A DNA stretch of 5,754 nucleotides from Caldifarciminota bacterium (GTDB lineage Bacteria; WOR-3; Hydrothermia; UBA1063; CAJXJZ01): NCBI GenBank assembly GCA_027073945.1, contig JALTEL010000581.1, forward strand, positions 1 through 5,754, in the 5' to 3' direction. The position numbers and the translations under genes are program-made. This document shows, in pieces, positions 1 to 5,065 of the stretch. The stretch's first letter is position 1. Each line of letters opens with the position of its first letter. The notes beneath the pieces are model-generated. The model did not search any database. It saw only the letters and a list, made by a program, of their open reading frames with translations, and had not been told where the DNA came from.

Positions 1-1007
1 ACCTTGAGGAACCTGCAGGGCAGGAGGAACTCATTAAAGCAAAGCCGCCCTCCCTTGACTTTACAGGGGCAGAGGGTCCAAAGGAACCTCAGGAGGAAGG
101 TGCTCTTGAATTGAATAATGTGGAGGAACCCCCTCTTCCCGAGGATATTTCTCCGCCACCTCCCGAGGAAGAAGTTATTGAACTTTTTCCCTCAGAGGGA
201 ACAGAGTCTCAAGGTAAAGAGCCCTCGGAATCTGTTCCGCAACCCATAACAGAGAAGCATCCCGAGGAGCCAGCCGAATTTGCAACAGCCCAGCCCGGAC
301 AAGCTAAAGAAGCAGAGGATTTTGCAACAGCCCAGCCAGAGATAAGTGGAGAAAACGAACAGGTACAGGAAGAGAAAGTTGATACAGGTTCCGAATATAG
401 GCAGTTTGTATCAAGCGGGAAATACGATGATTTTTACAATGCACCTGAAGACGAAATTGAGGATATTGATGAAACTGTTATTGAAGAACAGCCGCAGGAG
501 CAAGAAGTTGTAAAAGGGCCTGCTGGGGTTGAATCTCATAAAACCACTGAAGAAAATATAGAAAAGTTATCCGAGATATTCAATAAAATAATGGAAGATT
601 TATTTACCATTAATTTGAAAGATGTATATGGAGAAGAAGACCCTTATGAAATAGGGATGACACTATACGATATGGAACTCTATGATTTTGCTATAGATTA
701 TCTTCAAAAGTCCATGAGGAATGCTGTATACAGGCTGAAGTCCATTGAGATGATTGGTAGAATTTTCATAGAGTTAGAGGAATATGAATTTGCAGTGAAA
801 ATACTTGAAAAAGTGCTGGAAGAGGGTGGATATGAAGAGTATGAGTATGCAGGAATTAATTATTACCTTGGTAGGGCATTTGAGGCTATGGGAAATGATG
901 AAAAGGCTTTTTTGCATTTTGAATATGTCTATTTAGTGGATAGAAATTACAAGGACATAAAGCATAGGATTGAAATGTTAAAAATGAAACAGTTGAAAAA
1001 TTATTGA
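1..1007 (+). CDS. Acidic, proline-rich protein with C-terminal TPR-like repeats (5' end outside window)
   Basis: The reading frame is open to the left edge: codons from base 3 have no stop and the same Glu/Pro-rich composition as the rest, so the true start lies upstream. The only usual in-frame start codons nearby, TTG at 111 and GTG at 120, lack a well-spaced ribosome site. Roughly the first 180 visible residues are Glu, Pro and Gln rich, have almost no hydrophobic core and are probably disordered. After a short helical stretch (about 555-635), three TPR-like hairpins follow at about 639-950, with patterns such as LYDFAIDYLQKSM, EYEFAVKILEKVL and YYLGRAFEAMGNDEKA. No signal peptide or membrane segment is visible, but the N-terminus is missing. 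The stop is 10 bases before the MshEN-DnaA-like gene, so the two are probably co-transcribed. TPR folds bind proteins; a scaffold or adaptor role in pilus assembly is inferred from context only. I do not recognise a named family. Confidence 0.8.
   Translation, partial: LEEPAGQEELIKAKPPSLDFTGAEGPKEPQEEGALELNNVEEPPLPEDISPPPPEEEVIELFPSEGTESQGKEPSESVPQPITEKHPEEPAEFATAQPGQAKEAEDFATAQPEISGENEQVQEEKVDTGSEYRQFVSSGKYDDFYNAPEDEIEDIDETVIEEQPQEQEVVKGPAGVESHKTTEENIEKLSEIFNKIMEDLFTINLKDVYGEEDPYEIGMTLYDMELYDFAIDYLQKSMRNAVYRLKSIEMIGRIFIELEEYEFAVKILEKVLEEGGYEEYEYAGINYYLGRAFEAMGNDEKAFLHFEYVYLVDRNYKDIKHRIEMLKMKQLKNY
279..337 (+). repeat. Short in-frame direct repeat encoding FATAQP
   Basis: The 17-base string TTTGCAACAGCCCAGCC occurs at 279-295 and again at 321-337, exactly 42 bases (14 codons) apart and in the same frame. 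Both copies encode Phe-Ala-Thr-Ala-Gln-Pro after an acidic residue, within the disordered part of the TPR protein. The segments between the copies are diverged. It looks like an old two-copy in-frame duplication, or a repeated short linear motif, in a flexible linker. Confidence 0.75.
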
Positions 1008-1012
1008 GGAGG
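1007..1012 (+). promoter_or_regulatory. Ribosome binding site for the MshEN-DnaA-like gene
   Basis: AGGAGG lies five bases before the ATG at 1018 and overlaps the stop codon of the upstream gene by one base. This near-ideal site fixes the start of the fusion protein, so the MshEN half is part of the same translated product and not an annotation artefact. Confidence 0.85.
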
Positions 1013-1017
1013 AATTT

Positions 1018-2241
1018 ATGACTGGTGTTGAGAAAATCAAAAGGAAAACATTTGCCGATTTGCTTGTTCAGGAAGGTATTATCTCAAAAGATGTTATGGA
1101 TACAGCTTTAAAGGAACAATGGAGCGAAGGCATTCCTCTTGAACAATACCTCATACAAACCGGTCACATAAACGAGGATATTATTGTAAGTATACTAACG
1201 ACAAAATTCCCTTTGAAATTTGTTGACCTTTCCGTTATACAACCCGACCCTGATGCTGTTGACCACATACCTTACAGAGTTGCAAAGAAATATACGCTTA
1301 TTCCATTACGGAAAAGCGGTAAGTCTCTTGCAGTTGCCATGGCAAATCCGCTGAACAGGGAAATGGTAGGAGAATTAAAAAAGGTTACTGACCTTAAAAT
1401 AATACCGTTTGTTGCGAAGATCTCTTCTGTTATGGAGTATTTAAAGACATATTATGAGCAGGCAAAAATAGAGGAAGAGAAATTAGGTGCTCCGGGAGAA
1501 TATGAAAAGTTAAAGGGAGAGGTTGGACTTACCCTTAGAAATGATCAAACATTTGATAATTTTGTTATAGGCAAGCCCAATGAGCTTGCCTATACGTTTG
1601 TCAAAGGTTTTGCCGAAACAAGAGGTGTTGAGAACTCCAGAATCTTTATATCAGGCCCCGGTGGAGTTGGCAAAACACATCTTCTTAATGCAGCAGGGAA
1701 TTATATTCTTGAAAACGAGACATTCAGGGGCATTCTCTACACTGAATCCTTTAAATTCCTGGATTTACTTGAGAATGTGAAGGATGAGAATGAACTGAAA
1801 AAATTCCGTCTTTCATTCACCGATTCAGATGTGTTGCTTTTTGATGATGTTGAAATGCTTGCAACACACGATTTTGCCCAGAGACAGTTTTTGTACATTC
1901 TTACTGAGTTATCTGCACAGGATAAGCAGTTTATCATAACGAGCAACCTGCCTATTTCAGGCCTTAAGACATTTAACAGAAAGATATTGTCCATACTGGA
2001 AGCGGCGATTTCTGCGCCTATTGATGTACCGGATAAAAATTTGCTTGCTCAAATTGCAAAAAAGAGGCTGGAAGATGTGGATAATATCCCGTCAAAAGTT
2101 CTGGATTTAATAGCTGATAATGTTAATGGAAACATAAGGGTGCTGGTTTCTATTTGCAGGGAAATAGCAACTCTTGCAAGGATGAATAAGTCGGTTGAGG
2201 TTTCTGTAGTTAAGTCAATTTTAAAATCGTATAACGGTTAA
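1018..2241 (+). CDS. MshEN (T2SSE-N) domain fused to a DnaA-type AAA+ ATPase module
   Basis: This 407-residue protein joins two families. Residues about 10-147 are an MshEN/T2SSE-N domain, as at the front of PilB, MshE and GspE: two 24-residue motif copies (11-34 and 40-63) with the family's 5-residue spacer, then the second subdomain with FVDLSVIQPDPDAV, IPYRVAKKY, LIPLR and VAMANPL. A charged linker (148-176) leads to a DnaA domain III-like module: TFDNFVIGKPNELAY entry (178-192), Walker A GPGGVGKT (213-220), Walker B DVLLFDD (271-277), sensor I region ITSN (307-310) and sensor II GNIR (Arg374). It ends at the AAA+ lid, without the DnaA DNA-binding domain IV, so it is not a replication initiator. 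The box VII arginine finger is Ile326. No PilB-type ATPase domain is present. Upstream of PilM-PilN by 13 bases, it is probably a cytoplasmic regulator or adaptor of pilus assembly (inference). Confidence 0.88.
   Translation: MTGVEKIKRKTFADLLVQEGIISKDVMDTALKEQWSEGIPLEQYLIQTGHINEDIIVSILTTKFPLKFVDLSVIQPDPDAVDHIPYRVAKKYTLIPLRKSGKSLAVAMANPLNREMVGELKKVTDLKIIPFVAKISSVMEYLKTYYEQAKIEEEKLGAPGEYEKLKGEVGLTLRNDQTFDNFVIGKPNELAYTFVKGFAETRGVENSRIFISGPGGVGKTHLLNAAGNYILENETFRGILYTESFKFLDLLENVKDENELKKFRLSFTDSDVLLFDDVEMLATHDFAQRQFLYILTELSAQDKQFIITSNLPISGLKTFNRKILSILEAAISAPIDVPDKNLLAQIAKKRLEDVDNIPSKVLDLIADNVNGNIRVLVSICREIATLARMNKSVEVSVVKSILKSYNG
1566..1594 (+). repeat. Perfect 11-bp inverted repeat (possible mRNA hairpin) inside the fusion gene
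   Basis: TATAGGCAAGC at 1566-1576 is exactly complementary to GCTTGCCTATA at 1584-1594, with a seven-base loop (1577-1583). It lies at the beginning of the DnaA-like module, in codons for about residues 183-193. No U-tract follows, so it does not look like an intrinsic terminator. It could be an RNA hairpin that slows translation between the two domains, or a chance product of codon choice at a conserved DnaA segment. Confidence 0.6.
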
Positions 2242-2242
2242 A

Positions 2243-2249
2243 AAGGGGG
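2243..2249 (+). promoter_or_regulatory. G-rich ribosome binding site for pilM-pilN
   Basis: AAGGGGG sits five bases before the ATG at 2255, in the 13-base gap after the fusion gene. It is a weaker match to the anti-Shine-Dalgarno sequence than the AGGAGG sites of the neighbours, so translation of pilM-pilN may be somewhat lower, or helped by ribosomes finishing the preceding gene. Confidence 0.6.
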
Positions 2250-2254
2250 TTTTT

Positions 2255-3916
2255 ATGAGCTTTGGTGACATACTGAAGGGTTTTAAGAGCTCCAGGGGTG
2301 GTAAGGACATACTGACCCTGGATATAGGTACTAATTCGGTGAAATTAGCTGAGATTGAACGTAGAGGAAAGGAATATGTTGTTAAGAATCTGGTTGTTGA
2401 TAAACTTCCTCCCGAACTTATTGTTGGCAAAGAAATCATGGACAGGCAGGAAATTATTTCGAGAATACAGACACTGTGGACAAAATTGGGTACGGAGACA
2501 AGGTCGGTTGTGGTGAATGTTGCTGGTCAGGATGTTATTGTCAAAGTCCTGACAGTGTCAAAACAGAAAAAGAAAGAAGAATTGGATCAGGGTGTTCTTT
2601 GGAAGATGAGAGAGGAAATATCCACACTTGACCCGACTGAGGTTGCATGGGGATATTATATTATAGGAGACTCTCACATACCTGATTCCTATGATGTGCT
2701 CCTTGCCACGGCAAAGTTGGATGTTGTCTATGGTTTGGTGGATATAGTAAGAGCGGCTGGACTTGAGCCTTTTGGTATTAATGTCGATGCAGATGCTATT
2801 TACAGGAATTTGAAATATAATGATTATGCAAAGGAAGGGGAGACAGTTGCAATTGTTCACATAGGTTATGAAAATACCATTGTAGAACTCATTCAAAACG
2901 GTAAGATTATGTTTTCAAGGGAAATAAATTTAGCCTCGAAAACGTATATAGAGTCGATTTCCAGATTTCTTGATCTTTCCAAGGAGGTTTCCGAGGAAGT
3001 CCTGTATAAGGGCGCCGGTGATAAAGTGGAGGAAGAGGCTTACAGGGATACAATGGAATCGTTGAATGATAGGTTCGTGGGTAACCTTGAGCGTAATCTT
3101 CAAGGGGTATTACCCGAAGGGCAAGAAGTTTCAAGATGGATTTTGTCCGGTGGCGGAGCTTACATTAAAGGCCTTCCTGATTTCATGAAAGAGAAGTTTA
3201 AGGGTGAGGTTGAAATCCTTGACCCATTCAAGAATTTTGAATACGAAGCAGAGGTAGGAGTGGGCGATGTCCCATCTATATATACAATTGCATTGGGTCT
3301 TGGAGTCAGTTATTTTGATAAAGAACACAGGATTAATTTGCTTCCACAGGAAGAGTTGAAAGTTGTTGAAGAAGTTTCGCTTGTTCCTCATGTAATACTG
3401 ACCGGTAGTATATTCATTGTACTGATTATAATTATGGGTGTCATAACAATATTCCAATCGAGGAAGATTTCCAGAAGTCAGGCCGAATTGAAACAGCTAA
3501 AACAGGAAGAGGTGGTGCTTCAGAGAAAAGCCAATGAGATAAAAGGCATTAAGAAACAAATTGAAGAAGTTAGAGGCAAAATAGAAGTTTTGCAAAGCCT
3601 TTCCATGGGGAGGACAAGGTATGTACAGATACTCAATGAGGTGAACAAAAGATTAACGCCGGACACATGGCTTAAGAGTCTTAAGGAACTAAACAGTACC
3701 ACCATAGAAATTGACGGGGATGTCGGTTCTAATTTGAGGCTTGCATCATTTATGCAGAGTTTGAGAAAATCCATATATGTAAAAGACATGCAGTTGGTTG
3801 AATCAAAGGTGGAAAAACAGGGTGACAGAAAAGTTGCAAGTTTTAAACTTAAGGTATTTTTAAAGGGAACAGGTGAAGAGCCTGCTCAAAGTATGAAACA
3901 AGGAGGTAAATCATGA
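2255..3916 (+). CDS. PilM-PilN fusion, type IV pilus inner-membrane alignment protein
   Basis: At 553 residues this equals PilM (about 350) plus PilN (about 200) in one frame. Residues about 17-355 are actin-like PilM: phosphate-1 motif LTLDIGTNSVKLAEI (20-34, Asp23), second phosphate region VAIVHIGYENTIVEL (198-212), and adenosine-side motif ILSGGGAYIKGL (296-307). Ile360-Pro364 (INLLP) is the conserved PilN motif that docks into PilM when the proteins are separate. One membrane helix follows (about 379-400), then a coiled coil (about 402-450) and a PilN-type ferredoxin-like periplasmic domain (about 455-535). Expected topology is cytoplasmic PilM, one crossing, periplasmic PilN, pairing with PilO. 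His202 stands where the family usually has Asp, and the usual Gly-Gly after the SREI strand is Ala-Ser (227-228), so nucleotide binding may be altered. The stop overlaps the next start (ATGA, 3913-3916). Confidence 0.9.
   Translation: MSFGDILKGFKSSRGGKDILTLDIGTNSVKLAEIERRGKEYVVKNLVVDKLPPELIVGKEIMDRQEIISRIQTLWTKLGTETRSVVVNVAGQDVIVKVLTVSKQKKKEELDQGVLWKMREEISTLDPTEVAWGYYIIGDSHIPDSYDVLLATAKLDVVYGLVDIVRAAGLEPFGINVDADAIYRNLKYNDYAKEGETVAIVHIGYENTIVELIQNGKIMFSREINLASKTYIESISRFLDLSKEVSEEVLYKGAGDKVEEEAYRDTMESLNDRFVGNLERNLQGVLPEGQEVSRWILSGGGAYIKGLPDFMKEKFKGEVEILDPFKNFEYEAEVGVGDVPSIYTIALGLGVSYFDKEHRINLLPQEELKVVEEVSLVPHVILTGSIFIVLIIIMGVITIFQSRKISRSQAELKQLKQEEVVLQRKANEIKGIKKQIEEVRGKIEVLQSLSMGRTRYVQILNEVNKRLTPDTWLKSLKELNSTTIEIDGDVGSNLRLASFMQSLRKSIYVKDMQLVESKVEKQGDRKVASFKLKVFLKGTGEEPAQSMKQGGKS
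3900..3907 (+). promoter_or_regulatory. Ribosome binding site inside the 3' end of pilM-pilN, with ATGA overlap
   Basis: AAGGAGGT, a very strong site, lies within the last codons of pilM-pilN, five bases before the ATG at 3913. That ATG overlaps the pilM-pilN stop TGA (3914-3916). The arrangement favours translational coupling, so the lipoprotein would be made in step with PilM-PilN. It also supports this start for the lipoprotein. Confidence 0.85.
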
Positions 3917-4446
3917 AATTATTGCATCTCATAATAATAGGGGGCGTGGTGGCTGCATTCTCACTGACGGGATGTAACAAGCAGGATTACGAGACGCATA
4001 TTCATGGTAGGGTTTATTATACGGTGGGGTGGATTTTGGCCAGTGCTACGGATACGGATACTATTGTTATGAAGCATCCTGCTGTGGGTGTTCAGGTGTA
4101 CCTTGAAGAAGATAAGCAGGCGGAAGTTCCTTATCTTGGGCCTGACCTTTACACAACAACTGACAATAATGGAGAATATGCATTTGACGTGTTTTTAGGA
4201 AGGAGTTATGATGAGAATACGGGATTTTTCAAGTACAATTCACTTGCAGACCTTTATTTTGATTATATCTGGGCAAAGGACACAATAGTAACATTAAGTG
4301 ACCAGATAGGTGGCACCACCTATACCGCAGATTTTAACATACCTGAAGGTGTAAAAACATTATCCGGATTATCTGTAAAGTCCGGTGATAAGGATGTAAC
4401 AGCTCCTGATGTCATTCTTGACCTCGGTATAGGAAACTTGCAGTGA
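3913..4446 (+). CDS. Small lipoprotein with TTR/CNA-B-like beta-sandwich, in pilus operon
   Basis: This 177-residue protein starts with a lipoprotein signal: a hydrophobic stretch (residues 3-18) and lipobox LTGC with Cys21 as the predicted lipidation site, followed by Asn22, which would allow outer-membrane sorting by the enterobacterial rule. Residues about 30-96 resemble the transthyretin-like beta-sandwich of carboxypeptidase regulatory-like and CNA-B-type domains: a first strand IHGRVYY, a PAVGVQVYL strand, then TTTDNNGEYAFDV, the typical 'T-D-x-x-G-x-Y-x-F' turn. The rest (about 97-177) is also probably beta-rich. It lies between pilN and pilO, where I know of no standard pilus gene. 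PilP is a lipoprotein in other systems, but this protein lacks the PilP motifs, which appear instead in the last gene of the window. A structural or adhesion role at the pilus base or outer membrane is possible; the function is unknown. Confidence 0.75.
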   Translation: MKLLHLIIIGGVVAAFSLTGCNKQDYETHIHGRVYYTVGWILASATDTDTIVMKHPAVGVQVYLEEDKQAEVPYLGPDLYTTTDNNGEYAFDVFLGRSYDENTGFFKYNSLADLYFDYIWAKDTIVTLSDQIGGTTYTADFNIPEGVKTLSGLSVKSGDKDVTAPDVILDLGIGNLQ

Positions 4447-4452
4447 TCAGGG

Positions 4453-4457
4453 GGAGG
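4453..4457 (+). promoter_or_regulatory. Ribosome binding site for pilO
   Basis: GGAGG, inside the G-rich run 4450-4457, is five bases before the ATG at 4463 in the 16-base gap after the lipoprotein gene. The spacing matches the other sites in this operon and supports the pilO start. Confidence 0.75.
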
Positions 4458-4462
4458 CCTTT

Positions 4463-5065
4463 ATGAAATTTATCAAATCTCCTAAGTTTGTTTGGATTCT
4501 TGCGGTTGTCATTTACCTGATTGTCGGATACCTGTATTATTCCGGTGTGTATCTTGGAAAGGCAAAAAAATTGAAGGAAGTTGAGACTGCATTAAACAAT
4601 GAAAAGACACTTGTTACCACCCTGACAATTCAGGTTAAGGATTATGATAAGATTATGGCGGAAAAGGATTCTCTCCTGGCATTATGGGAAGTTACAAAAA
4701 AGCATTTGCCTTCTGTAGTTGTTCAGGAAGACTGGCTTAAAGAAATAGCCGGCATGGCAACGAGTACTGGCATTGAGATTACTGATTACAGGCCTATGCC
4801 ACCCGTGCAGCATGACCTTTATAAGGAATACCCTGTGCGAGTCAGCGTTGCAAGTGGTTATCATGACCTCGGAACGTTTGTCAGTCTTATATCCAATGCC
4901 GATCGATTAATGAAGGTCAAAGGACTTGATATAAGGCAATCTTTGAGTCAGGATGATCCGCATCAGACAGTTAGTGCAGTTTTTTCCATATCCAATTATA
5001 TTTACAGTCCTGCCCCTGTTCCTGCCAATAAAAAAGCACAGCGAAAAGGAGGGAAGAGAAGATGA
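4463..5065 (+). CDS. pilO: PilO, type IV pilus inner-membrane alignment protein
   Basis: The 200-residue length and architecture fit PilO: a short cytoplasmic tail with basic residues, one membrane helix (about 9-29), a coiled coil (about 32-80) and a ferredoxin-like periplasmic domain (about 88-182). Family signatures are visible: HLPS before the fold (81-84), TSTGIEITDYRPMPP (100-114), the YPVRVSVASGYHDLGTFVSLI stretch from Tyr123, DRLMKVKGLDIR (147-158), and the final strand TVSAVFSISNYIY (169-181). PilO pairs with PilN through the coiled coils and periplasmic domains, and the pair carries PilP, connecting the cytoplasmic PilM ring to the secretin. PilN is here the C-terminal part of the PilM-PilN fusion, two genes upstream. 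An odd point is the strongly basic C-terminus (residues 190-200, KKAQRKGGKRR), which would lie in the periplasm. The stop overlaps the next start (ATGA, 5062-5065). Confidence 0.9.
   Translation: MKFIKSPKFVWILAVVIYLIVGYLYYSGVYLGKAKKLKEVETALNNEKTLVTTLTIQVKDYDKIMAEKDSLLALWEVTKKHLPSVVVQEDWLKEIAGMATSTGIEITDYRPMPPVQHDLYKEYPVRVSVASGYHDLGTFVSLISNADRLMKVKGLDIRQSLSQDDPHQTVSAVFSISNYIYSPAPVPANKKAQRKGGKRR
5047..5053 (+). promoter_or_regulatory. Ribosome binding site inside pilO, with ATGA overlap
   Basis: AGGAGGG lies in the last codons of pilO, eight bases before the ATG at 5062, which overlaps the pilO stop (TGA, 5063-5065). This is the second ATGA coupling in the operon and suggests that PilO and the AMIN-PilP protein are made in matched amounts. 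The site itself encodes part of the basic tail of PilO. Confidence 0.75.

Noticed and set aside
111..1007. Complete gene starting at TTG 111
   Set aside because: The frame continues without a stop to the left edge with the same Glu/Pro-rich composition. The AGGAGG at 91-96 is 14 bases from the TTG, too far for a usual ribosome site, and is explained by Glu/Gly codons.
1566..1594. Hairpin as a transcription terminator
   Set aside because: No run of T follows, and it is in the middle of a gene whose downstream half is clearly coding.
1580..1780. 66-codon frame on the + strand inside the MshEN-DnaA gene
   Set aside because: It overlaps a strongly supported gene entirely, has no domain-like content and no proper ribosome site.
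1018..2241. Calling the AAA+ gene dnaA (replication initiator)
   Set aside because: It ends after the AAA+ lid with no domain IV helix-turn-helix, its N-terminus is an MshEN domain, and it sits in a pilus operon. Hda is also unsuitable because Hda lacks such an N-terminal domain and has the box VII arginine.
1018..2241. Calling the gene pilB or gspE because of the N-terminal domain
   Set aside because: The ATPase half has no motor-type Asp box, His box or tetracysteine region and matches DnaA motifs instead.
2618..2626. ATATCCACA, one mismatch from the DnaA box TTATCCACA, possibly linked to the DnaA-like protein
   Set aside because: It is single, inside pilM coding sequence, without an AT-rich unwinding region or other boxes, and the nearby protein lacks a DnaA-box-binding domain.
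4048..4059. Tandem ACGGAT ACGGAT in the lipoprotein gene
   Set aside because: Only two units, encoding Thr-Asp repeats; too short to claim a repeat element or phase-variable tract.
4370..4402. TTATCCGGA ... TCCGGTGATAA imperfect inverted repeat in the lipoprotein gene
   Set aside because: The pairing needs a two-base bulge and a long loop, and lies in ordinary coding sequence, so it is not convincing.
3913..4446. Calling the lipoprotein PilP
   Set aside because: It lacks the RDPF and L-(V/I)-G-x-I ... ALVED motifs, which are present in the last gene, and its predicted fold is TTR-like over a different layout.
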